From: Guadua angustifolia
Taxonomy: Eukaryota > Streptophyta > Magnoliopsida > Poales > Poaceae
Assembly (NCBI GenBank): GCA_036346375.1
Contig: CM070500.1
Coordinates: 71,862,525 to 71,926,524 of the forward strand
Reading direction: 5' to 3'
Length of the DNA stretch: 64,000 bases
In this document: piece by piece, positions 1-10,499 of the stretch
Layout of the letters: each line of letters begins with the position of its first letter
Numbering within the stretch: position 1 is the stretch's first letter
Notes under the pieces: generated by a model
What the model saw: the letters and a program-made list of their open reading frames with translations, nothing else
What the model was told of the DNA's origin: nothing
Database searches by the model: none
Translations under genes and position numbers: made by a program

Positions 1-8
1 ACGTTCTT

Positions 9-232
9 TGGACAGTTCGAGGATATGTGGTTTGGACAAGTTCCTGAGTTGTTGTACAACTTCAGAGTAGATTTCGGTAGCATCTCCCTATGGTGTTCTC
101 CTGATACACACTCCTCTTGACTTGTTGTCGAGACTTGTATCTGGAGAACAACGGGGAGATGCTACCGAAATTTTCTCTGGAGTTGTACAATGGCTTGGGA
201 ACTTACTCGAACCACATATCCTCGAATGAGAT
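9..232. repeat. long inverted repeat inside CACTA element
   Basis: The left arm (about 9-100, starting GGACAGTTCGAGGATATGTG) pairs with the right arm (about 138-232, ending ACCACATATCCTCG). The ~40-bp spacer carries TACACACTCCTCTTGACTTG. The same structure recurs at 34845-35055, so it belongs to the family rather than arising by chance. An RNA copy would fold into a hairpin of about 90 bp with mismatches. Confidence 0.7.
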
Positions 233-660
233 TAGGACCTAACCTATTTAGAGATTAGAAGTCATCGTTAGTACCCTTATTTTGTTTTATTGAAGTCAAA
301 AAGATTTACAAGCTACTGCACAATATAATTAGTTTATTCGATATTATTATTGATATTTGCAATGTATGTCTCATAACTAGGGAAATTGGATGGTCTTAAC
401 TAGGAAAGAAGCTAGGTATCGATCGGGACTCGGGAGTACATTTATATATCTTGAAACCCGTTCTCTATTTTGCAAATGTAATAGTAATTGAAATGATGTT
501 TCAATATTTGAACAAGTGAAAACATAGTCTATACTTTTAACTCGATCGAGAAGAGACCGATGGTCTATGCGATTAAGCCTCTTTTGTACACTACTGTAAC
601 CTAACACTTTCTGAATTTAACTACATTTATTTTTTTAACTCAATGGTATCTCTCTAATGT

Positions 661-1080
661 ATGTAGGGGTTTCTTAGACTACATCGATGAAGGAGGGTCA
701 CACAATGACAAAAAAGGCAAGATGCTAGAGTATAAGCGATTCAAGGTACAAGTGCCTAGCATATATACGATTAATTTTTTTCTGACATCTAATCTTCGTG
801 TGTTAATTTCTTTTTCTCTTTTCACAGTGTCATCAACAGGGCAACGATGACTTGTGCGGCTTCTATGTCATGCAGTACATGCTGGTTGTGGTCGGCAGTT
901 CACACCTTTTTTCTAAGATATATGTAGATGTATAATAATATACTTAGCTTTTTACATACAAATTTTGAAATTTAAATTGGTGCATTCATTTCTGTTTTGT
1001 AGAAGATCAATATCCCTCAGAAGAGTTTAGACAACAAAGCACTCAATAATTTACGAGACCACTTATGCAAGTGGTACTAG
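661..1080 (+). pseudogene. Ulp1-like cysteine protease (C48), C-terminal exons of CACTA gene
   Basis: Three exon-like pieces are visible: about 661-745 (donor GT at 746), 828 to about 888 (acceptor AG at 826-827), and 1003-1080 (acceptor AG at 1001-1002, stop TAG at 1078). The middle piece encodes CHQQGNDDLCGFYVMQYM. Its DLCGFYV segment matches the catalytic-cysteine region of Ulp1/SENP proteases, a domain carried by many grass CACTA elements. The last piece ends LRDHLCKWY and stop, a common C-terminus of these proteins. The upstream domain with the catalytic His and Asp is not recognisable in the window, so this is a fragment. A related, frameshifted copy is at 33641-33893. Confidence 0.65.
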
Positions 1081-1379
1081 TTAGAAGTTTATATTGAAGG
1101 ACGGTAGGTTTAGAAATCCCGAAGCGTCCTACTATTCTATATGTAAACAATATTAATTGTATATGTCAATGTGATGTAAATGCATGTGCACTGATTGTTA
1201 AGCATGTTTGTGTTTGTGAACGAATGTGATATATATGTTGTAATAAAGTGTTTGTGGTCTGTGAATGTGATATATGCATTCTGTGTTCTGTACTGCGAAT
1301 ATGATACATATATATATATATGCATACTGTTAATATGAGTTATTTTTGAGATTATTAAAAAATAGCACACACCTCATCA

Positions 1380-1698
1380 GAATCGATTCTTATAAAGAAC
1401 TGATTGTGATAAAGGATCATCAGAATTGGTCCTTGTAGTGATGAGGGCTCATCAGAATTAGTTCATTGAAGGAACCGATTGTGATGAGGACTCATCAGAA
1501 GCGGTTCCTCGTTTCTCATAAGAACCGATTGTGATGACATTCTCAGTAAAAACCGATTGTGATGAGTCTTTATTACAATCGGACCAAAACCAACTGTGGT
1601 AGCACCTTCTTATCACTATCTAAAGATTTTATATCGCCACTAGAATCGACTGTAATAATAAAAAAGAACCGATTCTAATATACTTTTGTGTAGAAGTG
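1380..1698. repeat. CACTA subterminal repeats and 3' terminus
   Basis: Repeated 15-20-bp motifs of the type AACCGATTGTGATGA and TCATCAGAA.CGGTTC alternate in both orientations up to the terminus at 1698. In En/Spm such subterminal motifs bind the TNPA protein. The same motif occurs in 4961-5618 and 33095-35878. Confidence 0.65.
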
Positions 1699-1702
1699 AC
1701 AA

Positions 1703-1821
1703 CCCATACAAAATATTAGTTATTGACAGATACATGTATCAGTATCCATTCGTGGAAACATCCCATACAAAATATTAGTTATTGACAGATACATGTATCA
1801 ATCTATCCATTCGTGGAAACT
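1703..1821. repeat. 59-60 bp direct tandem duplication
   Basis: Two almost identical copies (1703-1761 and 1762-1821) begin CCCATACAAAATATTAGTTA and end CATTCGTGGAAAC. The second copy has a 2-bp insertion near its end. They start 5 bp after the CACTA terminus at 1698. Confidence 0.85.
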
Positions 1822-2388
1822 CACATGCATCATACTTATTTGTGCACCTAGCAAATCCCCCCGGGTAGCACGTACGTGTAGCTAGGGTACCACCACGGAG
1901 AGCTAGCTTGGCAAGATGGCATGCATGCTATTTTGCCTGAGTTTTTGGCCTTTTAGCTTATTGATAATTTTTTTTATAAGTTTAGCTTATATCCAAACAA
2001 AATTATAAAGTAGTCACTTCTTGATTGTGAAAGGATGAGGAGGTGACATTTGTCACCTGCTGCGCTCCTATACCACAGCAGGTCACCTATCTTAGTATGA
2101 GAGCGCAGTAGATGGACCTGCCACAGAACAAGAGAATGGTAGCTGCCTGTCGTGATCGAGGGGAGATCAGATCTACAATTTCGTCTAAATAAAGCTAACG
2201 TTGCAAAAAAAAAATTTAGGTTGAGGGCAAAACAACCCAAAGCTTCGCTATTGCCTGGCGTCCGGGGCCACGCACATATCATGCGAATCTCTTGTGAGCT
2301 CATGCAGCCGGCCAGGGAGCAAGTAGAGTCAAGTTTGCAAACATCTTGCATTGGCCTCTTCTGTGCGTAGCTGCTTCCCTGATCCCGG

Positions 2389-2419
<31 letters not shown>

Positions 2420-2888
2420 CAAACGGCCAATGCAACCAAATTTCGTGAGCTAGCATAGCATGGGATGGCTAGCTGCTTCACATGCATGGCCTGCCTGCCT
2501 GTGCCGGCCTCTCTGTTGCGTCACCACTGTGCGTGTGTGCGTCGTGTTGATATGTATGGGCTAAGCTGGTTGTTATGGCTGCTAGCTGTACATGCAAGTG
2601 GTAGTCAGCTGCTTCCGTCTGGGAGGAGCTTGCTCGCCGGCCGTTGCGCCACGCCGTCCTCGCGGCCGCGAGCGGCGTTGAGTTGCGTTGCATCTTGGAT
2701 GGCAAGGAGGCCACCCCGAATGTCCCCTCCCGTTCCTGCTCCCTATTTAGCAGTCAGGGAAAACTTTTCTTTCGTTCTCATTCTCACCAGAGAATTAGCG
2801 GAGAACCGGACCTCATGAGAAACTAAATTTGAATGGTATCGAGTTAATTTCATGAATTTATCATATGGTTATATAGAAATGCGTAAAT
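1822..2888. other. non-repetitive intergenic stretch, no gene recognised
   Basis: GC content rises between 2450 and 2760, and overlapping ORFs of 60-160 codons occur on both strands. None has a recognisable domain or consistent coding structure. A (GA)14 microsatellite is at 2389-2416. I see no supportable gene. Confidence 0.5.
2389..2416. repeat. (GA)14 microsatellite
   Basis: Uninterrupted GA dinucleotides follow GATCCCGG. Confidence 0.95.
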
Positions 2889-2889
2889 T

Positions 2890-2962
<73 letters not shown>
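2890..2962. repeat. (AT)n microsatellite
   Basis: About 73 bp of alternating A and T with one C interruption near 2916. A second run, 3131-3164, lies 170 bp downstream. Confidence 0.95.
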
Positions 2963-2964
<2 letters not shown>

Positions 2965-3027
2965 CTAATATATATATAGAATATATAAAACAGTAACAAA
3001 TACTATATGCTGAGTATATATATATAA

Positions 3028-3128
3028 TTTTGCAGGGTTGTAGAGGTTCACCTCCCTACATATATTTTTGAGAATTTTTCAAAACTTCTAAAGAGATTAT
3101 AGCACTGAATACATACACCTAATCCCTA

Positions 3129-3170
<42 letters not shown>

Positions 3171-3447
3171 ATACTAAATGAGCTTTATACTACATATACC
3201 AAAATATACCAGGCCAAAGACAAAATACATGTTTTAGATACAAAATAAACATACATGTTTTAATATGATGCATTCAAACATATCAAACTCAGCATGAATA
3301 GTACTTGTTAATGTTTTGCACTATTCTTTTGCTGTTTGTCTTTTCATATCTTTCAAATGCGATTGAGTTTCATCTTCAAATTTTGCAGGGATGTAGAGGT
3401 TCACCTCCCTACATGTGGTAATTTTTGAGAATTTTTCAAAACTTCTA
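3028..3447. repeat. dispersed direct repeat pair around AT-rich spacer
   Basis: 3028-3090 and 3381-3447 share GTAGAGGTTCACCTCCCTAC followed by TTTTTGAGAATTTTTCAAAA. They are about 90% alike and lie 350 bp apart. The shared unit contains GAGGTTCACCTC, a perfect 12-bp palindrome. Origin unknown. The AT microsatellite at 3131-3164 lies between the copies. Confidence 0.7.
3131..3164. repeat. (AT)n microsatellite
   Basis: 34 bp of alternating A and T, uninterrupted. Confidence 0.95.
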
Positions 3448-3516
3448 CATACCATTAGCACGGAATTAGCAATTGAATTCACCATTAGCATTGAATATTT
3501 CCATATCAAATTATGT

Positions 3517-4957
3517 GTATACTAGATCAATGTCCGTGCGTTACTTACTGAAAAATAAAATTGGTAACGAAACATAAAAGTCAAGCAATAAAAAAAATTA
3601 TACTACAAAATCAAATATCTATTTCTCCAGATTACAAAAGTTTTTATGGCTTCTTCTCCGGTATGAATTAAAAACAAATATATTGTACGTCGCAATATAT
3701 ATTACCAATCTCAAAAATCAATCAATCATTTTTATCCCTTTTTGCAATTTATATTACCAGCTCGTGTTCCTCTTCCTCTCGCTATGCCCGCAGCGCACGC
3801 TCCTCGATGCCGTCGACTTTGTCTTCCTCGTTACCTCGCTCGTTCTCGTCATTCACCACCTTCGCAGGGGCGACACGGGGGCTTCCCCCGAGCACGAGAC
3901 GTTGCTGCCGAGGCCACCGCCATTCCGGACCATCAGCGCTCGCTGTAGCGCTTCGGGAGTCCGCCCGTCTTCGCCATGGCATCCGCTGCCTCCTCGGCCG
4001 CATTCTTCCTCCTGCCAAGCACGCCATGGCGCACTATAGAGTCCGCCTTCCTCGCCGCCTACTTCCTCGCGCACGCTATGGCCACGTGATCAGTCGCCTT
4101 AGAGAAAGGGTCTACCGCTGCCACCCAGCCTTTGCACCTCCAGATCTTCTGGATCGCTGCCGCCCTCGGCGCCGCGCTCTTCTCCGCTTCGGCGGTAGTC
4201 CGCTGCGCCGACGGTTCGCTGCTCTTCCCAGATGACCCTCTTGTCTTTGCCGGCCTACTCATCTCCATGCCTCTGGCGTACCTAGCCATCACTAGCTTCA
4301 CCGGCCATGACGCCGGAGCCCATAAAGGTGAACCAGAAAACACCAACGCCGAGGCGCCCGCAACACCGTGCGTCGCCTCGTCGTTCCTCTCTCTCGTGAC
4401 GTTCAGCTGGATCAACTCGTTTATCTCCAAGGGGTATGCCAATGACTCTCTCACCGCCCACAACGTCCCACCGGTGTCGCCGGGCAACTACATCAAACGT
4501 CGACGCTTTGTTCACGCTCAATTGGCGTGGCTGGGTCACGACACCCGTGGGCATCGCGCTCGCTGTCCTTCGGCGCGATTACTCGACGCGGCACTCGGCC
4601 TCTGCGCCTCGCCATCATGTCATGTCGCCACCGTCATTTATTGATCGGTTCGTCGAGTTCAATCGCCGCGGCGACACGACATGGGAGATCTTAAATGAAT
4701 TCCCTTGATTGATTATGTGAAAACTATACAGCATATATAGAGTACAAAAGGAATGATTGCCCGGCTATTAATTACCAGTAATAATCAGAGATTTTGCTAT
4801 AATAATCAGCTATATTTAGAGAGATATGACTGGCTGTAAATCAGGAAAGAATAATTAGCTATAATGACCGGCCATTATTGGAGATATGGCAGGGGGGAGC
4901 TAGGAAGAACGGACCGCTGCCACCAACTGCAACTTTTTATTAGTAGAGATAAGTATA
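3517..4957 (+). mobile_element. Helitron-like element carrying a gene fragment
   Basis: The left edge near 3517 reads TATACTAGATCAATGTCCGTG followed by CGTTAC. This resembles the 5' end of grass Helitron-type elements (TCTATACTA...GCCCGTGCGTTGC). The right edge near 4935-4957 reads ACTTTTTATTAGTAGAGATA, similar to sequences at their 3' ends. Between them is a GC-rich block with ABC-transporter homology, unlike the AT-rich flanks. No terminal duplication is expected for a Helitron. I did not find a clean 3' hairpin with CTRR, so the class assignment is tentative. A CACTA derivative starts at 4961, just beyond the right edge. Confidence 0.4.
3780..4708 (+). pseudogene. ABCC (MRP-type) transporter gene fragment, N-terminal part
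   Basis: The GC-rich block is readable in two or three plus-strand frames. Around 4132-4500 it encodes a hydrophobic stretch (ALGAALFSASAVV; FAGLLISMPLAYLAI) and then SSFLSLVTFSWINSF and NVPPVSP. These resemble the TMD0/L0-to-TMD1 junction of plant ABCC proteins (SFLSL.TFSWLNPL; DVPPV.P). After a frameshift near 4500, SFIDRFVEFNRRG (around 4640-4675) matches the following ABCC segment (SLIDRFV.F.RRG). ABCC proteins are vacuolar or plasma-membrane ATP-driven pumps for conjugates. Both ATPase domains are absent, so no transporter can be made. It probably represents gene capture by the surrounding Helitron-like element. Other large transporter families are less likely. Confidence 0.65.
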
Positions 4958-4960
4958 TAT

Positions 4961-5618
4961 CACTACTACAGAAATCAACATCACAATCATTTTTTTTGTC
5001 ATCTAGATCGGTTTGGTGTCGATGCAAAATCATTAGATAGTAATGAGAAAACGCTATCATAATCGATTTTCACCCAATAGAGATGTGGCGTCATCACAAT
5101 CAGTTCTTAGCTCACAACCGATTGTGATGTGCGCCACATTACAATCGGTTCTGAGCTAAGAACCGCTTATGATGTGGTGTCCATCGTACCTTTAGATCTA
5201 TTTTGCTGTCTAATAGCAGGTACATATGGTAATTTAGGAGTGGGTATAAATATAGCTCAATATTTTCAATCTTGGTACACACTAAATGATTAGCAGTACT
5301 AACAGAGAAAATCATGCATAATTTTGTACTCCACTATTTTAATCCCCAATTGGCAGGATAGAATAATGCATTTTCCGTTCTATGAGATAGAGATTTCAAG
5401 AAAATGGCCTAAATAATTAGGGCTTGATGACTTAGTTCTTGAAAGCGCAGTACACCACTCGACACCTAAATTTCACTTTAGCCCGCCGAAAGACTATCCT
5501 AAGCATATTACATCGATTCTCAAGTGAACCGATTGTGATGTAGCATCGCAATCATTGTGTTCTCAAGTTAGGAACCGATTCAAGTGAAATAATAACGTTA
5601 TCTCATTCTGTAGTAGTG
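4961..5618. mobile_element. short non-autonomous CACTA derivative (658 bp)
   Basis: The left end CACTACTACAGAA (4961) and right end TTCTGTAGTAGTG (ending 5618) are inverted. The 3-bp target duplication is TAT (4958-4960 and 5619-5621). The interior has no ORF but carries repeated AACCGATTGTGATG motifs, linking it to the larger elements at 1-1698 and 33095-35878. It is a deletion derivative moved in trans. Confidence 0.9.
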
Positions 5619-5621
5619 TAT

Positions 5622-6389
5622 CCGGGGTATAACATGGAGAAGAGATAAAAGAGGCATTCCGGTCTCTCTCCCTCACATCCCTGTATAAAGTATAGGGATA
5701 GATATCTCCCCATATCTATCCCCTAACGGAAGAATTCTCCAAAGATTGCCTTAGAACGGTCCCTGTTGCCATCCCTATATATATAGTTGCGTCCATGCAT
5801 GAACGCGTGAGCGTCGCGGCTGGGGAAGAAGTCCGATGTGCCAACAACAAGGTAATAGCTTTGAAGGAACCAGCCGGCCGGTTTTATATACGTGTTGCAT
5901 GTATATGTTGTGCACCATGCATGCGTGCATATATGTAAGTTGCAGTACTGTTTTGATGTTGCTGTCGTTGTTAATACCACACGGCCGGGGTGCTCCATTC
6001 AAGAACGCGTGCTAGCTAGCTAACTAGGCTCGGTCGATCGGATGGAGCCTACATTATGAAATTCGTGAGTGGACATTTGTGTTCTAGCCTGTCGTGCATT
6101 CATCTTGTCGGAAAAAAAAACCCTGTGTTGAGGACATATTTTTGGAAATTCCTTGCGGCCCACGAGTGTACCGTACCAAATGATAGATATTTATGTGCAT
6201 AAAGCCATGCTCATACTTTATACTACGAATTCCTTAATTTGAGGATGCCCGCATGTAGGTTCACAATATCATCGATAATCGCTCGAATATCATGATTATC
6301 GAGTATATCGAGCCGGCTCAGCATCTAAAACCGCTCTGTAAACGGGTGGAACTCAAATGCAAATTCAAAAAAATTAGAAAAATTTAACA
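5622..6389. other. intergenic, no gene recognised
   Basis: Short ORFs only. A TATATATATAG run at about 5776 and a GC-richer stretch around 5790-6010 are the only visible features. No domain is readable on either strand. Confidence 0.5.
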
Positions 6390-6925
6390 AAAGGTGTGAT
6401 TTTTGTAAAAAATTTGTGTGAGGTCCTGAGGTAATGATAATGATGCTATAAAATTTTTAAATGATTATCAGATCTGTGATTTTATGTGATTTTTTTAAAA
6501 AATTCTGAAATTGATACAGTCTTTGTATACACTGTTCTGTTTTTGATTTTCTAAGGGAACTAAAATGAAGAATAATATTTCTAAAAGTTTTTGTGCAAGG
6601 TCCAAAGGCAATTATAATGACGTTGTAAAATTTCCAGATGACGATCAGATCTGGGTATTTTTTTAAAATTTTGACAGTATTATTGTCCTTGTATAAGCTC
6701 TTCTGTTTTTGCTTTTGTAGGAGCGATAAATGAAGTCTAATATTTCTGAAAATTTTAATATATATGATACTTGTGAACTATTTATGGTACATTAAAATTT
6801 AAGAGCAATAAAAAGCTTATAAATTTTATAAAAATTTGACAGTGTCTCTGTCCCTTTTCATTAATTGCTGTTTTTGAATTTCCAGGAGTACTAAATGCAT
6901 TAAAAAATTGTTGAAATTTCTCTGA
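6390..6925. repeat. three diverged tandem copies of a ~165-190 bp AT-rich unit
   Basis: Units start near 6400, 6591 and 6757. Shared landmarks are GAGGTCC/AAGGTCC, then TAATGATGCT/TAATGACGTT, GATCAGATCTG, GTCTTTGTAT/GTCCTTGTAT, CTGTTTTTG, and a block ending TAATATTTCT. The third copy is the most decayed. It is not in a readable gene and resembles decayed LTR or tandem-repeat sequence. Confidence 0.55.
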
Positions 6926-7549
6926 GGTGTTTTATAAATTAATTGGGATTTATTTTGTTTTTTTTAAATTCCCACCATTTTTTTAATGTTCCTATTTTTT
7001 CCTTGATTACTTTTTCATTTTTAATTCGGTTGCAAAATTTGATTATCATTGAATACCGATCGATAATTGACCATATTGAACAATAATCAAGATTTTTGCC
7101 ATGGTTTGATCACTGATTTCAAATCCATTTGACTTCGTAAGCCATTCGATTTTTGGCGATTTTCGACTGATTATCAACGAAAATCGGTATAGGTGCATCT
7201 TCAATTTTCCACCCTAAATCGGTATTGTTAACCCTGCATGTTTTTGAGATCTTCGACTGGTCCACGGTGATCCACCGTCCAATACAGATCCAACATCTAG
7301 GCGCATCAAGCCCCTAGTTCACGGCAAACCGTGCTCAGCCATCTTACCGTATTGGGTCCACAAAAAGTGACACGTGAGTAGAAAACAAGAAAATGCCTTG
7401 GTACCCCTTAAAGGTGTAATACATATTGAGGGTATAACAAGAAATGCATAGGGCACCTGCAACCGGCTATAAATAGCCTTTACACTGGCATAATGAAGAT
7501 ATAGCACTTAAGACATTTATACTCTCAATACTGTTTGGTACATAACCAC
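6926..7549. other. AT-rich intergenic/LTR-like sequence, no gene
   Basis: The sequence includes several variants of a GATTATC...CGAAAATCGGTAT motif. No ORF has recognisable homology. It may be the decayed 5' flank or LTR of the gypsy relic that follows. Confidence 0.4.
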
Positions 7550-7799
7550 GATAGTTGACGCCATTCATGCGTACCGACTAGTTCGAAGCCCTTAGTTTGC
7601 TCACCCTTGATGGTTCTGAAAAGGAAGGCCGCTCTAGCATCAAGGGAGAAGATGAAAGAGATCGGTGGTCAAGCCAATGTTGGGGGCCTTAGCTAGCACG
7701 AAAAATAGGCAGGAATCGATGCCATGCCCCAAAGATGAAGACACAGCTTACCTAGATGAGGTCGGGGCCTCGGGGGTATAGAAGATCTCAACTAAAAGG

Positions 7800-8500
7800 A
7801 GCAAGCTGCTATGGTTAAAGTCGGCAAATTACCGGAGGCAGAAGTGGTTCAAAAGATGATGCATCCGGAATGGCTATCAAACCCATTGATCCTGGAAAAA
7901 AAATCAAATGGGCAGTGGTACATTGCATTGACTTCAAAAATCTAAATAAGGCTTGTTTGAAAGATAATTTCCCCTTTCGCAGATAAACTAGTTGGTCGAT
8001 TCAACCAGAGCATGCAAAATGATGAGTTTCCTAGACGCCTACTCCGAATACCATTAGGTTTGGATGGCCAAGGAAGATGAGGAAAAAGAAGTTTTATCAC
8101 ACCATTGAAACGTTTTGCTCCGTTAGAATGCCCTTCAGACTAAAAATTGTGGGGGCTATGTTCATGGGGTTTGTCTACAAAGTACTAGCTGCCCAAATTA
8201 GGAGGAACGTCAAAGCCTATGTTGATGATGTGGTGGTAAAAAGCTTGTTCGAGGCCGCACACTTACAAGACATATAGGAGACCTTCAGCAAAGCGAGCAT
8301 AAAACTCAACTCCTACAAGGCGTTTTTGGAGTTTGGGTCAGGAAGTTACTTGGGTTCTTAGTATTGATGAGAGGAATCGAAGCCAATATCGACAAAATTG
8401 CAGCCATAATCAACATGGAAGCTCTGAAGAATTTCAAGGAAGTTCAAAGGCTTACTGAGCATCTTGTGGCACTCAGTCATTTCTTATGCCGCCTGGAGAA
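7800..8500 (+). pseudogene. reverse transcriptase, degenerate (gypsy relic #1)
   Basis: The series HPEWLSNP, then a frameshifted VDFKNLNKA-like segment, then SFLDAYS, MPFRLKIVGAMF and YVDDVVVKS (8218-8244) follows the order of Ty3/gypsy RT motifs. The YVDD box is the polymerase active site. Downstream, LLGF and RGIEANIDKIAAI match the thumb/connection region. The longest open stretch is 66 codons (8077-8277). Homology continues after the hAT insertion with HKLRHYF near 9435. Confidence 0.75.
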
Positions 8501-8622
8501 AAGGGGCCTACCATTCTTCGAAGCATTGTGAGGCTCTGGCTCGTTCAAATGGATGCCGCAATGCCATCCATATTTGAAGAGCTCAAGGCCTTCATTGCCC
8601 ACCCACCTAAGCTGGTGAGTCC

Positions 8623-9243
8623 TAGGGATGGCAACGGGTACATACCGTCGGCATCGCCACCCATACCGTGCCGCCGATGAAAAATCACCAATTAATTTAC
8701 CCGTGCATTCACCACGGGTAGAACTTCTTCCTCATACCCATACCCGTCGGGTCCTTTTCACCCGTCGGGTCACCCATACCCGTTAATTTAGTGAACACAA
8801 TTTTAGCCAATAGCTCTTCACCTGACGTTGATGAGTAAAGGAAGTAGAATCAGAATGTAAGTTACCCAGATTTTTAGGGCACAGAGCTTCAAAACTTCAA
8901 GAACACTTTATTGATGATCCCGTGATTGGAGACACTCTCTCTGAATTGGAGATTTGGATTTTGGACTTTTGGAGTCTAGTTTTCTGAGGCGGAATTGGAG
9001 ATTTGGACTTTGGAGTCTAGTCGTCACTCGTCAACTGGGCCTGGGCTTAGGCCGCTCCCACTTAATGGGTAAATGGGTAAACGGCACGGTGGAAGTACCC
9101 GTGCATCAGATTCAGCCATACCCGATGGGTACGGGTTTTCTCCCATTAACGTACCCACGGGTATGATTATTGGACCATATTTGCACCCTAATGGAGTAAA
9201 TACCCATCGGGTATCGGGTTTCGGGTACCCATTGCCATCCCTA
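8623..9243. mobile_element. non-autonomous hAT element (621 bp)
   Basis: The left terminus TAGGGATGGCAACGGGTA and right terminus TACCCATTGCCATCCCTA are inverted repeats. The 8-bp flanking duplication GTGAGTCC occurs at 8615-8622 and 9244-9251. An 8-bp duplication with a TAGGGATGGCA-type end is characteristic of the hAT superfamily. The interior has subterminal ACCCGTCGGGT-type motifs and no transposase. It splits the RT/RNase H coding region of gypsy relic #1, so it inserted later. Confidence 0.92.
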
Positions 9244-9591
9244 GTGAGTCCTAGGCAGGGCTCTCTTTTGTTCCTATAGCTCAGGTTTACCTCGACGACT
9301 GCCAGCATCGTCTTAGTGCAAGAGGAGGCAAGGAACTAGCTTCTAGTGTACTTCATTTTTGAAGTCCAATAAGGAGCTAAAGTTTGGTACATAGAACTTG
9401 AAAAGCTCATTTAAGCCTTGGTTATGGCCTCCCACAAGCTCCGACACTACTTTGTTGCACACCTAGTGACGATGCCCTAGTCTTTCCCCTTCAGGCAAGG
9501 AAGCCAGTTGCCGCATCTAAAAATGGGGATGGAACTATAACCATTTTCTATAATGTACACAGCTTGCATGGCAATCAAGTCATAAATACTT

Positions 9592-10100
9592 ATGGACTTC
9601 ATGGTCGAGTGGACAACAGCTCTGAAGGCTATGTCTAGGTCTCCATTGGAACTTACATGGATGCTATACTTTGACTGTGCATGGAGGGCCTTGGGGGTAG
9701 AGATTGGGGCAATTATTCTCACTCCACAGGCCAAAAAATATCTTATGCCTCGGTGCTACAGTTCCCCACAACCAACAACACAGTCGAATATGAAGTCCTC
9801 CTCGGTTCGTGTAAGGCAAAGGCCCTAGGAGTGCAGCGAGTGCTAGCAAGAAGCGATTCATGTCTCATGGTGGGATAGGTGGACAAATCCTATCAAGCTC
9901 GGGACACGAACCTAATCAAATACCTCACAACTGTTCAAGCCCTCGAGCACCATTTTCTAGGTGTGACCGTCGAGCCCATCTCGAGGTTTGACATCACAGA
10001 AGCGGATGCTCTGATAAAAGCGGCTAGCCTTGATGAGCCCCCGCCTAAAAGAGCCTTCTTCGAGGACCTCACAACACCTTCCATCACATCCTCGCAATAG
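9592..10100 (+). pseudogene. RNase H and linker, degenerate (gypsy relic #1)
   Basis: LELTWMLYFDCAWRALG followed by a frame change and NNTVEYEVLLGSCKAKALG matches the second (archaeal-type) RNase H of Tat-lineage gypsy elements: the D of the YFD box and the E of VEYEVLL. The next open frame (9879-10100) continues with DTNLIKYL and FDITEADALIKAAS, matching the end of that domain (ANALAK/AS in the family). In intact elements it degrades the RNA strand during reverse transcription. Confidence 0.65.
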
Positions 10101-10499
10101 GATGCCTTTGACATCCTGGTCATTAGCCGTGAAGAAGACTGGAGGCAGCCCATTGTGAGGTTCTTGAAGGAACAAGAGGAGCCTGATGACCTAATGGAAC
10201 TCAAGAGGCTCTAGTAGTGTGCTTGCAATTACGTTATTCATAAAGGTCTGTTGTAGGGGAGTCTACGCCCCTCTTCTTTGACGCCTTTCTTGAATGGATG
10301 GTCAAAAACTCCTGTCAGAGTTCCACAGTGGTCTGTGTGGATCGCACATTGTGTTGATATCCCTTGCGTGAAATGCCTTTCACCAAGGGTTTTTTTGGCT
10401 AACCGTAACTTCTGACACGCTAGACCTTGTTCAGTGATGCTAAGGCTAACCAATGGGCTAGACACTTCTCTCACAAGCCGATGTCCAACCTTGAGCTAA

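Larger units (their letters stand above)
1..1698 (+). mobile_element. CACTA (En/Spm) element, 3' part, truncated by window start
   Basis: The right end at 1685-1698 reads TTTGTGTAGAAGTG, the complement of a CACTTCTACAC-type CACTA terminus. The 300 bp before it hold many copies of a GAACCGATTGTGATGAG-type motif in both orientations, as in CACTA subterminal regions. A Ulp1-like gene lies upstream on the plus strand, and an inverted repeat at 9-232 is shared with the element at 33095-35878. The 5' end is outside the window, so the target duplication cannot be checked. Same family as 4961-5618 and 33095-35878. Confidence 0.75.

Noticed and set aside
1974..2456. 160-codon minus-strand ORF with a Ser/Leu run
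   Set aside because: The run is the GA microsatellite read in reverse; the rest has no recognisable domain.
4059..4487. 142-codon minus-strand ORF
   Set aside because: Antisense of the ABCC-like fragment in GC-rich sequence; no domain on this strand.
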